Shown: positions 25,639 to 34,523 of the stretch, one piece after another | Layout of the letters: every line of letters starts with the position of its first letter | Numbering within the stretch: the first letter of the stretch is position 1 | Source of the DNA: Anaerolineales bacterium | GTDB taxonomy: Bacteria; Chloroflexota; Anaerolineae; Anaerolineales; E44-bin32 | NCBI GenBank assembly: GCA_016927115.1 | Contig: JAFGNH010000059.1 | Span: 1 to 50,481 of the forward strand | DNA length: 50,481 nucleotides | Direction of reading: 5' to 3' | Made by a program: the position numbers and the translations under genes | The notes under the pieces: generated by a model | Databases searched by the model: none | What the model was told of the DNA's origin: nothing | The model's input: the letters and a program-made list of their open reading frames with translations, nothing else

Positions 25639-26355
25639 TTAATCCAACCACAGAAAAATACCGAGAGCAATCAGGAGTACATACACAAGCCGGTCAAATT
25701 TTCCTTCCGGGATCCGCTGATGCAGCCAGTTACCTGCAAGTAATGCCACAATGTTGACTGGAATCGAATACAGGAACAGGCGCACCACGTCCGTAGTCCA
25801 CAAACCTGCAAGGCCGTGGCTGGCCGCCACAAGCAGGCCGGTGGGAAGGAAGTATCCCTGCAGTGTGCCGCGAAAGCGATCCGGATTCCAGCGTTTCAGC
25901 GAACTGTACACCACAATCGGCGGCCCGTTGGTATTGTATGCACCCCCCAACACGCCGGCTATAAAGCCGAACGGAAACGCCCAGCCATCACCCAGCAGCG
26001 GGATCTGGCGTGCAAAAAGGCTGTATGTCCCGAATAGAATAAGAATGATTGCCAGGATTGTCGTAACCAGTTCATCGGAACCGGATCCCAGGAACAGCAA
26101 TCCCAGGGGGATGCCCAGAATAGAAGCAAGGAGCAGCTGCCATGTGCTCTTCAGGTCCACCTGTTTCCAATCAAACAGCAGGATCCCCAGCGACAGCAGC
26201 GGCCCGGTTAATGCGACCAGCGGCGTGGCTGTAGATATCCCCAGCAGGACCGCCAGAAGCGGCATGGCGATTAACGCATTACCAAAACCAACTACAGAAC
26301 GCAGGAACGTGGAAATGAAAAAAATAATCAGAACAAGAACAACGGTAGAATCCAT
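25639..26355 (-). CDS. TauE/SafE-family anion permease
   Basis: A 238-residue membrane protein with about eight helices. It opens with the family pattern VGFGNALIAMPLLA, and the second half begins FGFIAGVLGGAYNTNGPPIVVY, the internal repeat typical of TauE/SafE proteins. Members export or import sulfite, sulfoacetate or other small organosulfur anions. CTGGAG lies four to five bases upstream of the ATG. It is 51 bp downstream of the racemase gene on the same strand, so co-transcription is likely. The substrate cannot be assigned. Confidence 0.87.
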   Translation of the reverse strand: MDSTVVLVLIIFFISTFLRSVVGFGNALIAMPLLAVLLGISTATPLVALTGPLLSLGILLFDWKQVDLKSTWQLLLASILGIPLGLLFLGSGSDELVTTILAIILILFGTYSLFARQIPLLGDGWAFPFGFIAGVLGGAYNTNGPPIVVYSSLKRWNPDRFRGTLQGYFLPTGLLVAASHGLAGLWTTDVVRLFLYSIPVNIVALLAGNWLHQRIPEGKFDRLVYVLLIALGIFLWLD

Positions 26356-26406
26356 GGAACTCCAGAGCAGATTCGGGTTTCAGCCTTCAACAGCACCACA
26401 ATCACA

Positions 26407-27099
26407 CTAGTCTGCCAGTGCAGCATCCACACCCGCATGGGCATGCACCAGCGTCGTATCAAAAACCGGCACATCACAATCCCCACTGCTGACCAGAAGA
26501 CCGATCTCAGTACAGCCCAGAATAATACCACCGGCACCGGCCTGTACCAATCCGCTCATCACGTCGATGTATTTTGCTTTGGAAGGAAGCCTGATCTCGC
26601 CCTGAACCAGCTCTTCAAAAATGATCCGGTCCACTTCTTTCCGGTCTGCCTCTTCAGGTACAAGAACCTCAAGGCCATTCTCCTGCAGTCGACTGGTGTA
26701 AAAGGGCTCTTCCATGGTAAAACGGGTGCCAAGCAACCCGACCTTCCGGATACCTGCTTCTTTCACAGCGCTTGCGGTGGCATCGGCGATATGCAGCAGC
26801 GGCAGCTTCACCGCCTGCTTTACCTCCGGTGCCAGTTTGTGCATGGTATTGGTGCAGATCAGCAGCATATCAGCGCCCGCTGCTTCCACCTGCCGGGCTG
26901 CAGCAATCATAGCCTCAGCTGCCTGGTCCCAATCGCCGGCACGCTGATAGGCTTCGATCTCTGCAAAGTCCACCGATACCATCACACATTTTGCCGAATG
27001 AAAACCGCCCAGGCGCTCACGGATTTCTTCATTGATAATCCGATAGTAAACACTGGAAGATTCCCAGCTCATGCCGCCGATCAAACCAATAGTTTTCAT
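26407..27099 (-). CDS. Aspartate/glutamate racemase family protein (YgeA/RacX-like)
   Basis: A 230-residue enzyme beginning MKTIGLIGGMSWESS, the classic N-terminus of broad-specificity amino-acid racemases. The two catalytic cysteines are present: Cys82 in ICTNTMH and Cys196 in LGCTEI. These carry out two-base proton exchange at the alpha carbon without PLP. The ATG at 27099 has GGAGGGA upstream; the longer frame to 27171 is not needed. Product could be D-Asp, D-Glu or other D-amino acids for the cell wall or signalling. It forms a minus-strand pair with the TauE-type permease. Confidence 0.88.
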   Translation of the reverse strand: MKTIGLIGGMSWESSSVYYRIINEEIRERLGGFHSAKCVMVSVDFAEIEAYQRAGDWDQAAEAMIAAARQVEAAGADMLLICTNTMHKLAPEVKQAVKLPLLHIADATASAVKEAGIRKVGLLGTRFTMEEPFYTSRLQENGLEVLVPEEADRKEVDRIIFEELVQGEIRLPSKAKYIDVMSGLVQAGAGGIILGCTEIGLLVSSGDCDVPVFDTTLVHAHAGVDAALAD

Positions 27100-27238
27100 T
27101 TCTGTCCCTCCCTGCCTGGCCGGAAACAGGCCCAAACCTTCACGCCTCCGAATAGGTACATAATACCGCACATTGCAGGTCTGTGCTCGTATTTTTGCTC
27201 CTTCATTAAGATCTGGAACTGCTTCTGTTTCTACTATA

Positions 27239-28876
27239 TTACAGTTCGTATGCAGTGATCTCCCTGATTAGACCTTCTTCAATTCTCAGAATCCGGTTAG
27301 CATAACGCGAGATAAACATCCGGTCGTGTACAACCGCCAGCACAGTTCCCTCAAACTGGTCTAATGCCTGTTCAAAACACTCTCGGGAAGGAATATCCAG
27401 ATGGTTAATGGGCTCATCCAGGAGTAGAAACGTACAACCTTCCGCTACCAGAGATGCCAGCATCAGACGAACCCGCTCACCGTAACTCAACTGGTGAACT
27501 TTCCGCAGTGGGTCTTCTCCTGAAAACAGGAAAAAATGCAGAAACGACCGCAGCTCTGTATCACTGGCTGCTTTCCTCTGGCGAATGACTTCCAGTACAG
27601 TCTGTTCCGGGTCTGGATTCTGCTGTTCCTGAGCCATATAACCCATTCGCATCCCTCCGCCGTGGAGCACACGACCGCAGACGGGCTCCAGTTCACCGAT
27701 AATTGTTTTCAGCAAGGTACTCTTCCCACAGCCGTTAGGCCCGGAAAGAACAACCCGATCCCCCGCTTTCAGATCCATATTGATACCTTCCAGGATTGAC
27801 GGCTGACCAGCATAGCCAACTGCCAGATTCTCCACTACGAGTGCTCTCTTTCCTATATGCTCGGGTTTGGAAAAGGACAGCTTCATCTGCCAGCCTGCCT
27901 TTGGTTTTTCCAGATGGTCTTCCGATTCCATATAACGCTGAAGCTTTTTCTCGCGGGCGGTTGCCTTGCGGGCGACTTTTTTCGCATACCGCCGCTGGAC
28001 ATCGTTCTGGGTACTCCTTTCTGTTGTTTGAGCCTGCTGCTTGATACGGGCGATATCCTGTTTCAAACGCCGGATCTCGGCTTCCTGATCCTGAAAGGAT
28101 GATAGGGCTCTTTTCTGCTCAACGCTCTTCCGGGAAAGGTAATCGCTGTAGCTGCCGTCAAACGCACGGACTGTACGTGTTTCCGGGTCCATGTCCAGAA
28201 TCCCGCTAACCGTTCGTTGCAGGAACATACGATCATGAGAGACGATTAAGGCTGCACAGTCATAATCATTCAACCAATCCTCCAGCCACTCCAACATGTG
28301 AATATCCAGATGATTGGTTGGTTCATCAAGCAGCAGCAGCTGCGGTTTGTCTGTCAGAATTTTCGCCAATCCGAGCCGGGTCTTCTGCCCGCCGCTCAGT
28401 TCTTCCACCCGTGTTTTAGGATCAATCACTGCCAGATCGAAATCTTTCAGAATTTCGTCGGCCCTATATTCTTTGCTCCTTGCGGAAAGCACGTTCAGCT
28501 CACGTAAAATTTCTTCATACCTCTCTTCCATTGCAGTTCGTCGACCACCTGCCAGGGAAAAGAGTGTACCGGCTATGACCCCCATTTCTTCTTCCAGTTT
28601 TTGAATGTGTATCAGATCCGAGTGAAGGAACTCCTCTACACGTAGATCCCTGTACTGGAAGCCCTGTGAAAGATAGCCGATGGATAAATCCGGTGGCGAA
28701 AAGCTGAACGTTCCAGAATCTGCTGCTTCTTCACCCATCAAAATGCGCATGAGCGTTGTCTTTCCACACCCATTGGGCCCGATCAGCCCCATACGTTCAC
28801 CCCGGTGAATGTGGAACGTAACATTCTCAAACAGTGGTTCGAAATATCCTTTGCTCAACAGGTTTACATGAAGCAT
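27239..28876 (-). CDS. ABC-F family ATPase, candidate ribosome-protection or translation factor
   Basis: A 545-residue soluble protein with two ATPase domains and no membrane segments. Domain 1 has Walker A GPNGCGKT (33-40), signature LSGGQKTRL and LDEPTNHLD. A charged linker follows (the region with QDQEAEIRRLKQDIARIKQQ). Domain 2 has GPNGCGKST, a degenerate signature LSYGERVRL and LDEPINHLD. ABC-F proteins bind the ribosomal E site; some (Vga, Msr, VmlR types) remove antibiotics, others (EttA) tune translation. The ATG at 28876 has AGAGGG upstream. It is preceded by a full attenuator leader, which in other bacteria marks antibiotic-resistance ABC-F genes, so an antibiotic role is favoured by inference. 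Confidence 0.9.
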   Translation of the reverse strand: MLHVNLLSKGYFEPLFENVTFHIHRGERMGLIGPNGCGKTTLMRILMGEEAADSGTFSFSPPDLSIGYLSQGFQYRDLRVEEFLHSDLIHIQKLEEEMGVIAGTLFSLAGGRRTAMEERYEEILRELNVLSARSKEYRADEILKDFDLAVIDPKTRVEELSGGQKTRLGLAKILTDKPQLLLLDEPTNHLDIHMLEWLEDWLNDYDCAALIVSHDRMFLQRTVSGILDMDPETRTVRAFDGSYSDYLSRKSVEQKRALSSFQDQEAEIRRLKQDIARIKQQAQTTERSTQNDVQRRYAKKVARKATAREKKLQRYMESEDHLEKPKAGWQMKLSFSKPEHIGKRALVVENLAVGYAGQPSILEGINMDLKAGDRVVLSGPNGCGKSTLLKTIIGELEPVCGRVLHGGGMRMGYMAQEQQNPDPEQTVLEVIRQRKAASDTELRSFLHFFLFSGEDPLRKVHQLSYGERVRLMLASLVAEGCTFLLLDEPINHLDIPSRECFEQALDQFEGTVLAVVHDRMFISRYANRILRIEEGLIREITAYEL

Positions 28877-28890
28877 AGAAATCCCTCTTA

Positions 28891-28919
28891 AAACAAAAAC
28901 GCCGCGGCCTGGCCGCAGC
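28891..28919 (-). terminator. Attenuator terminator in the ABC-F leader
   Basis: On the minus strand, GCTGCGGCC (28919-28911) and GGCCGCGGC (28909-28901) form a 9-bp GC-rich stem with one G-T pair, followed by GTTTTTGTTTT. It ends only 14 bases before the ABC-F start codon, so it acts before the gene and not after one. The left arm and loop contain GGCCAGG (28914-28908), which is complementary to CCTGGCC inside the leader peptide (28971-28965). Confidence 0.85.
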
Positions 28920-28954
28920 ATTCTGATAAACAAACATTTCTATCGCAGAGGCGA

Positions 28955-29011
28955 TCAATAAACGGGCCAGGTTCTCCTGCTTTTTTCCTTTGTATTGATC
29001 GTGTCACCCAT
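28955..29011 (-). CDS. ABC-F leader peptide, 18 residues
   Basis: A short ORF encoding MGDTINTKEKSRRTWPVY and a TGA stop, preceded by GAGGTGAAAG as ribosome site. It begins about 20 nt after the predicted transcript start. Its codons for Thr-Trp-Pro contain CCTGGCC, which can pair with the left arm of the downstream terminator. A ribosome that reaches the stop codon would cover CCTGGCC and allow the terminator to fold. A ribosome stalled earlier, for example by an antibiotic, would leave it free to form the antiterminator. The element follows the logic of known ABC-F leaders; that it works this way is inferred. Confidence 0.75.
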   Translation of the reverse strand: MGDTINTKEKSRRTWPVY

Positions 29012-29037
29012 TTCTTTCACCTCAACTGATCAAGGAA

Positions 29038-29066
29038 ATCTTATCAACAGAAACGGCGCCTGTCAA
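29038..29066 (-). promoter_or_regulatory. Promoter of the ABC-F leader
   Basis: On the minus strand, a perfect TTGACA (29066-29061), exactly 17 bp, then TAAGAT (29043-29038). The predicted start of transcription is near 29031, about 20 nt before the leader peptide ATG. Confidence 0.8.
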
Positions 29067-29404
29067 ATTTCGCAAACGTTTTTTCAATTTCACCTGCTGA
29101 AAAAAAGTCCCGCAAGAAAAATTCCTTTTTCGAAGGAAAAGATACCTTTGAGGCCGGGCCTGTTTTGCACAATCCAGACAAACGCTGGTGTATATCTGCC
29201 CTGATGCGCTGATCGGTCTGTGCATCCGGACTGAATCCGGAGTAACAATTCACCCCTTCTTTCGTTAACCCTGATACAGCAATACTGCCCGTCGAATTTA
29301 CCACGCCAGATTCAGCAGAGCTCTATGTCACCAGTTTTTCAAGCATAGAATGGTCTTTTCTTCGATCCCAGGGGTTTGAACAAAGTATCTACGGAGGGAT
29401 ATCC
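29067..29404. other. Intergenic stretch between the ABC-F promoter and the large secreted protein
   Basis: No gene is supported. An A-rich palindromic segment near 29111-29137 (AAATTCC..TTTTCGAAGGAAAAG) and one copy of a 37-bp repeat (29240-29276) are the only structures I notice. A promoter for the gene at 29405 is not obvious. Confidence 0.4.
29240..29276 (+). repeat. 37-bp direct repeat, copy 1
   Basis: Begins GAGTAACAATTCA and ends TTTCGTTAACCCTGATA. It is identical at 30 of 37 positions, without gaps, to 33785-33821; all but one mismatch lie in the central seven bases. It lies 128 bp upstream of the large secreted-protein gene. Confidence 0.7.
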
Positions 29405-32400
29405 ATGGGGAAAAAAGGGGTGCTTTATCAATTCCGGCCAGGAACCCGGCTTGGACTGCTTGCTCTTTTTATTGTTCAAAGTTTCATACCCATATTGCCA
29501 GGTCAGACATCGAATAACACAATCCTTTCAGAACTGCTGATAAACCCTGCCCTTCCCCGTCGGGAAAGCCTTGCTTCTTCAAATATACGGGGAGGAAACA
29601 CCTGTTTATCTGACCCCAACCATAACAATCCTTTCCTGGCGGAAGATAACAGCACTGAGGAAAGTATCGGCTTTCTGTATGGCGAAAAAAAGGCTGTCCG
29701 GGCTGACAGGCCGTATGTCCTTTCTACCTGGATATGCAGCGATGTTAATTATCAGAATTCAGTAATATCCATTTACCAGTATGACCAAACCGGAACTGTA
29801 ATCCCCTCCTCTAAAATCAGCATTCGTTTTTCCACAACAACAGAATGGGAATTGTTTGAGCATACCTTGACCGGCCTCGACCCGCTCACAACCTCGATCC
29901 GTCTTGAGGTGCGGCCGGTGATGTGGTCTGCTGACAATCCCGCAACACCGGAGAATGAAAACGGTATGCTCACCGGCAGAGCATGGTTCGATAACCTCGC
30001 CATTTTTCCTCTGTATGGAAACCAGGCACCTGACAGCACCTTTGAAGGCCCATCCACAAGCTGGGTAACCGGGGTCACCGATGACCAGTTCTCCCACAAT
30101 GGAAACCGGTCATTCAAGGTGGAAGACCTCGACTCTGCCAGGTCTGTCTACGCATATAACCAGGACCGGATCGCTGCCTATCCGAATACAGCGTACATGG
30201 TCCAGGCCTGGATTCGTACGCCCAGAGAAAACCAGCAGGCGCTGCTTGCCGTCCACCAGTACGATCGGGCTGGTCAACCCGTTGGAGAACACCTTGACTT
30301 CTACTATACCTCCGGGCAGGAATGGTCCCTGTTTCAACAGTTTATTCACGGATTGGATCCTGAAGTTGCGTTTCTCAGGGTGCTGCTTTTCCCGGTTTCC
30401 TGGACCCGGGCGGGAGAACTAACCGGTACGGCCTGGTTTGACGATATCTCCGTATCCCCCTACAGCCATAACCTTGTCTCCAACAGCGATTTTGAACGGT
30501 CTTCCGATCAACCAGGGAATCCTTTTGAGAATTGGCTTGGCGGGCAGCGATCCGAATCGGACAGCTGGCAGGGGAAGGCGCACGCTTTACTGAAAAAAGG
30601 TGACCAACTCAGCCTTCAGCCCGATTCGTTGATTGCAGTCTCTGCAGAATCTTCATACCTGTTTACGTTCTGGTCACGGTCCGACACTTCTGCTGTGATC
30701 ACTTCCGCTATTCAGTTCTACGACCAGGATCGGGAACCCCTCCCCAATACAACAACCATCCAAAACAATCACACAGCAGGCGATACCTGGCAGGCAAGCA
30801 GGATTAATCTGGAAGGCAGTGAAATCCCTCCAGACAGCCGTTTTATCAATCTCCTGTTTACCACCGACAGGTCCAACACCGGAATAGACCGGGTAACGTT
30901 CCGGGCGGATCTGTGGCCTATCGAGGGAACCCGGCTGCCGGGATTATCTACTGTGGACCTGTGGTGGGCTCCGCCGGACCAGAAAATCCTCTCAAGTGAT
31001 CGCCTGGCATCCAATGTTCCCCAATCCGAAGGTATCACCCTTTATACTGCCCGGAACGAGATGGAATCCTTCCAGCTTGTCTTTTGTCCAGAGCAAAACG
31101 CCATCCTTAATAATGTAAAGGTCAGCTCATTGAACAGCGGAGGGGGATCTGGTTCCAGCAATATTACTCTGACTGTCCGGGAGGTTGTGAACGTCCCGAT
31201 CGGAAACCCGACCGACCGGAATGCTATTCAGGCCAACGCAATACCCGATCCGCTGCCGCTCCTGGGAGATCCACTCAATCTTCAAGCAGGAACGACGAAA
31301 GCAATCTGGTTTACCGCTGCGATCCCAAAGAATACACCCGCCGGGACCTATTCCGGTTTTATTTCTTTCAGGCTGGATAGAGAGCAAACAACCATTCCAC
31401 TCACCATCCATGTCTGGAATTTCACTCTTTCTGACGACACCCACTTACAGACAAGTTTTGGTTTATCAACCGGACAAATTAAGAAGTACTACAACACGTT
31501 CAATGATCGTTTATGGCAGAGCGTTCTGACCACCTTCACCGAACACCGTGTCAGCCCCAACAATCCGTTTCCGAACCGATGGTATACGATCGAAGCCGTC
31601 ATGCCTGGCGAGTGGAGGGGCAATGCCGGCTTTGTTTCGGATCCGGACGTTCCGGAAAACCATGTGCTTTCTGTCGAAGCTGGAACAAGCACAGCCCGGG
31701 CATATCAGGCTGACACCATTCCGGTCACAGGAGATACTACCTGTACTCTGGAAGGCATAGTCCGGGTTCTGGATGAAAACAGACATCCTTTCAATATAGT
31801 GGTCAGTGAATTGCAGAATGATCGGGTATTAAAACAGACTGCTTTCCCGCAAACTGCTTCGGATTCGTGGTCGCCATTTCTTATTCAAATAGGTCTGGGG
31901 GTTGGCACAACCCATATCCAGATCTTTATCGAAGCTTCCAATAGCATCGTATCTGCTCCCACTCCTGTTTCCACAACCGTAATCCCGTCAGAGTTCCCAA
32001 CCTGGAGGGCATCCGGGACGTCTGAAGGAAAACAGACTGGTACACCGGGAACCACAGATACACCACAGACAACCCGTGCCTCTATGGCAACTTCCACCCC
32101 ATCATCTGCAACCCCCACCCTTGCAGAAACTGCGGAATCTGCTGCCGTTTCCGCCACTACAGCAATCTTCCCCTCCCCTGCAATAGTGTTCTCCGAAAGC
32201 CCCGGGGCTGCTGTTTCTTCCAGTAAGGACAATTCAATAGTATTACCTCCATCTTCCGGGTCCGATAATGCTGAAGAACTAACACCGGAAAATGGGAGCT
32301 CTGCTGGAGAGATCACTGGCTCCGGAACGCCAACCGGGACTTGCGATACAGGTTCAATCCCCCCCTGTCCCGGCCCAATCCTGACACGGTTACCAGCTTT

Positions 32401-33706
32401 TACCCCATCCCCAACATATACACATGGGCCGTCCCCGACACCCAGCAGTACCCCAACACCATCACTGGTGCCGAGCATAACCTATACTCCATCACTGACA
32501 TCCACTCCTGCACCCCCCGTCAGTTTCCTGTTTGACGATTTCCGCCTGACAAATGCCGGCCCGGAAAACCACTTCCCGCGAGGAGACTGTGAGCCTCTGG
32601 ATGGAAGCAGCGCCACTGCCATTGCAGATTTTTATCGTTTCGACACGGCTTTTACAGATATGGAATCAGACAACCACTTCAACACGGTCAGGCTTTACCT
32701 GCCGGGATTTGCATCCCTTCAGGGTGTGAACATCTCCAATCCGGATATCCTCTCCTTCCCGTGGGGTACGTCCAACTACCAGTCCGCCTACCATAATGTA
32801 TTCGAAACACTGGCCGGCCATCTTTATGAAAACAACTGGCAGGATCAAACCATTGTCTTCTGGGCCGATGAACCTTCACCCTCCTCACTTCAGAATGTGA
32901 TCTATGGGATGGAAGTATTCCAGGAGAACAATTACCCGATCCGCAGAGCTTTGACAATGGTCTATATACCGCTGGAACCCGGGGAAGACAGCGCGGCTGG
33001 TACAACCATGGGTCCAATGCATGAATTGAATGATGTCGTTGATCTCTGGATCCTGGCATATCAAAACATGACCCCGGAATGGATCGAATCCCGCCAGCAA
33101 GCCGGAGATGAAGTCTGGTGGTATCTTTCCAGCGGTATCCGGGAGCCTTATGGAAATTTATTTATCGATTACCCGGGAATTGATATCCGCAGCCTGTTCT
33201 GGCAGGGGTGGAAAATGGACCTCAGCGGCATGCTTTACTGGCAGACGATGTTATGGGCCTCGGATCTCGATTGTGTTCTCGAGAAAAAACCGGGGGAATC
33301 TGAGCCTGTATGCCCTGATCCCTGGGTGGAAGCCGGGTACTATAACGGCAGCAGGTTCATGGGAAATGGTGAAGGCCGGCTGCTCTATCCCCCTCGAAAC
33401 CGGACTGCAGGCTCACCATCCACCGATCTGGTCCCGTCCATCCGCTGGGAACTGATCCGGGAAGGGATCGAAGATTACGAAATCCTGACCATGCTGGAAA
33501 GATACACGGGATTGTTGAATAAACATAATCCACACTCGAGATCCCTGGCAGCCCAGGCAGAATCGCTTCTGGCCAGAGCGGAGAATTTGGCCGGCAGCCC
33601 TTCATCCTATCCACAACACAGCAGCGGATACGCGGAAATACGCCAGCAGATTGGATCCCTGCTGCCCCGGATTTTTGCTGAGGTGTACACAGAAAAGGAG
33701 GACTGA
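29405..33706 (+). CDS. Very large secreted GH123/DUF4091-like glycosidase with carbohydrate-binding-like modules
   Basis: A 1433-residue exported protein. After a signal peptide (about 1-36) come three beta-rich modules (about 40-195, 200-355 and 357-515), the first two with the CBM4/9-like ending AWFDN or AWFDD. A GH123-like N-terminal sandwich follows (about 517-680, with PAGTYSGFISF). The catalytic barrel begins near 685 (TFTEHRVSPNNPF) but is interrupted by a fourth module. That module is itself split by a Pro/Thr/Ser tract (about 850-1038), and its last strand FLFDDFRL follows the tract. The barrel resumes (YRFDTAFTDMESDNHF), carries the acidic pair of FWADEP (Asp1155, Glu1156), and ends with the DUF4091 signature SIRWELIREGIEDYE near 1345. 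Cleavage of N-acetylgalactosaminides is known for GH123; the substrate here is unproven. Confidence 0.8.
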   Translation: MGKKGVLYQFRPGTRLGLLALFIVQSFIPILPGQTSNNTILSELLINPALPRRESLASSNIRGGNTCLSDPNHNNPFLAEDNSTEESIGFLYGEKKAVRADRPYVLSTWICSDVNYQNSVISIYQYDQTGTVIPSSKISIRFSTTTEWELFEHTLTGLDPLTTSIRLEVRPVMWSADNPATPENENGMLTGRAWFDNLAIFPLYGNQAPDSTFEGPSTSWVTGVTDDQFSHNGNRSFKVEDLDSARSVYAYNQDRIAAYPNTAYMVQAWIRTPRENQQALLAVHQYDRAGQPVGEHLDFYYTSGQEWSLFQQFIHGLDPEVAFLRVLLFPVSWTRAGELTGTAWFDDISVSPYSHNLVSNSDFERSSDQPGNPFENWLGGQRSESDSWQGKAHALLKKGDQLSLQPDSLIAVSAESSYLFTFWSRSDTSAVITSAIQFYDQDREPLPNTTTIQNNHTAGDTWQASRINLEGSEIPPDSRFINLLFTTDRSNTGIDRVTFRADLWPIEGTRLPGLSTVDLWWAPPDQKILSSDRLASNVPQSEGITLYTARNEMESFQLVFCPEQNAILNNVKVSSLNSGGGSGSSNITLTVREVVNVPIGNPTDRNAIQANAIPDPLPLLGDPLNLQAGTTKAIWFTAAIPKNTPAGTYSGFISFRLDREQTTIPLTIHVWNFTLSDDTHLQTSFGLSTGQIKKYYNTFNDRLWQSVLTTFTEHRVSPNNPFPNRWYTIEAVMPGEWRGNAGFVSDPDVPENHVLSVEAGTSTARAYQADTIPVTGDTTCTLEGIVRVLDENRHPFNIVVSELQNDRVLKQTAFPQTASDSWSPFLIQIGLGVGTTHIQIFIEASNSIVSAPTPVSTTVIPSEFPTWRASGTSEGKQTGTPGTTDTPQTTRASMATSTPSSATPTLAETAESAAVSATTAIFPSPAIVFSESPGAAVSSSKDNSIVLPPSSGSDNAEELTPENGSSAGEITGSGTPTGTCDTGSIPPCPGPILTRLPAFTPSPTYTHGPSPTPSSTPTPSLVPSITYTPSLTSTPAPPVSFLFDDFRLTNAGPENHFPRGDCEPLDGSSATAIADFYRFDTAFTDMESDNHFNTVRLYLPGFASLQGVNISNPDILSFPWGTSNYQSAYHNVFETLAGHLYENNWQDQTIVFWADEPSPSSLQNVIYGMEVFQENNYPIRRALTMVYIPLEPGEDSAAGTTMGPMHELNDVVDLWILAYQNMTPEWIESRQQAGDEVWWYLSSGIREPYGNLFIDYPGIDIRSLFWQGWKMDLSGMLYWQTMLWASDLDCVLEKKPGESEPVCPDPWVEAGYYNGSRFMGNGEGRLLYPPRNRTAGSPSTDLVPSIRWELIREGIEDYEILTMLERYTGLLNKHNPHSRSLAAQAESLLARAENLAGSPSSYPQHSSGYAEIRQQIGSLLPRIFAEVYTEKED

Positions 33707-33784
33707 CAGCCCAATCCCAAGGCATCCAGGCATGGCCGGTTCAGCAGGAAATTCCTGCATGAACCCGGTACTGCTGTCCTATCT

Positions 33785-33821
33785 GAGTGACAATTCATGT
33801 TCCCTTTCGTTAACCCTGATA
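33785..33821 (+). repeat. 37-bp direct repeat, copy 2
   Basis: The partner of 29240-29276, in the same orientation, 78 bp after the stop codon of the large secreted-protein gene. Ends are conserved (GAGT.ACAATTCA and TTTCGTTAACCCTGATA) and the centre varies. Confidence 0.7.
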
Positions 33822-33967
33822 GATGAACAACAAATACGTCTTTAGTGGGGAACTTAACCTTCATCAGTCTGATCTGGTTTGAAAAACAATCTCTCGCAGG
33901 TGATTCATTTCAGCGCAGCAGAAACAGATGAATGGTCCACAATACAAATTAATTCAGGAGAAAAACA

Positions 33968-34171
33968 ATGAACTCACATATTCGTATCTTCCTTCCGGGT
34001 TCCACGGGGAGTATCGTTCCCGATTGGAATTTTGAAAACCTCATCAAAAAAAACAAGCAGCAGTGGAGTAGAACAAACAGACACTATGTTGTATGGAAAA
34101 ACTGTAAAAGAGGTCCTTCAACTGAACACATCTCGCATACTCACAGATTAATAAAGAGACTTCCGGATTGA
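33968..34171 (+). CDS. Possible small protein, 67 residues
   Basis: An ORF with CAGGAG eight bases before its ATG, in an otherwise empty 855-bp gap. The product is basic (many Lys, Arg and His) and has no membrane helix or recognisable domain. Its stop codon falls at the edge of a 10-bp hairpin. The good ribosome site and the hairpin argue for an expressed unit; the lack of any family and the odd composition argue against. It could also be a structured small RNA. Confidence 0.3.
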   Translation: MNSHIRIFLPGSTGSIVPDWNFENLIKKNKQQWSRTNRHYVVWKNCKRGPSTEHISHTHRLIKRLPD

Positions 34172-34185
34172 AAACCCGGAAGTCT
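34157..34185. terminator. Hairpin, possible terminator
   Basis: AGACTTCCGG (34157-34166) pairs with CCGGAAGTCT (34176-34185) around a 9-nt loop. The downstream sequence is TTGAATCTTCC on plus and CTTTATTAAT-like on minus, so neither side has a strong T tract. It could end the small ORF at 33968 or catch read-through from the chemotaxis genes. Confidence 0.5.
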
Positions 34186-34501
34186 TTGAATCTTCCCCTA
34201 AAGCCGGTAAATCTCCGTTCGTTCTCTATGGACAACATGTGACGGACTGTAACCGCAGATCATTACAGGCCGGTCAAATATTCGACTCAGACAGGCCGTG
34301 AACAGGACATTGCTGATTCATCCGTTTCCCTGAATACTATCCAGTCTGTTGAGCGACCTCGTTATATTTATAAGGCCAAATCAAGAAAATCCTTGTACCC
34401 CTGTTTCTGATGAGAAAAAACAACAGCACCACAGACTCTGTAGAATCAAACTGATGTCCATATAGAGAAAGGTGATACTGTTGAATTAGTTCCACTGTTT
34501 T
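34186..34501. other. Intergenic stretch, no gene seen
   Basis: No ORF, repeat or RNA gene is convincing between the hairpin and the downstream end of the chemotaxis genes. Confidence 0.4.
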
Positions 34502-34523
34502 CTATAAAAGCCCGCACACCGGC
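34502..34523 (-). terminator. Weak terminator candidate after cheW
   Basis: On the minus strand, GCCG and CGG(G)C form a very short stem with a GTGTG loop, followed by TTTTATAG, 40 bp after the cheW stop. The stem is short, so confidence is low. Confidence 0.3.

Noticed and set aside
32041..32520. Repetitive-looking Thr/Pro/Ser-coding DNA that could suggest a tandem repeat
   Set aside because: The bias is at the protein level (a linker); I found no regular repeating DNA unit.
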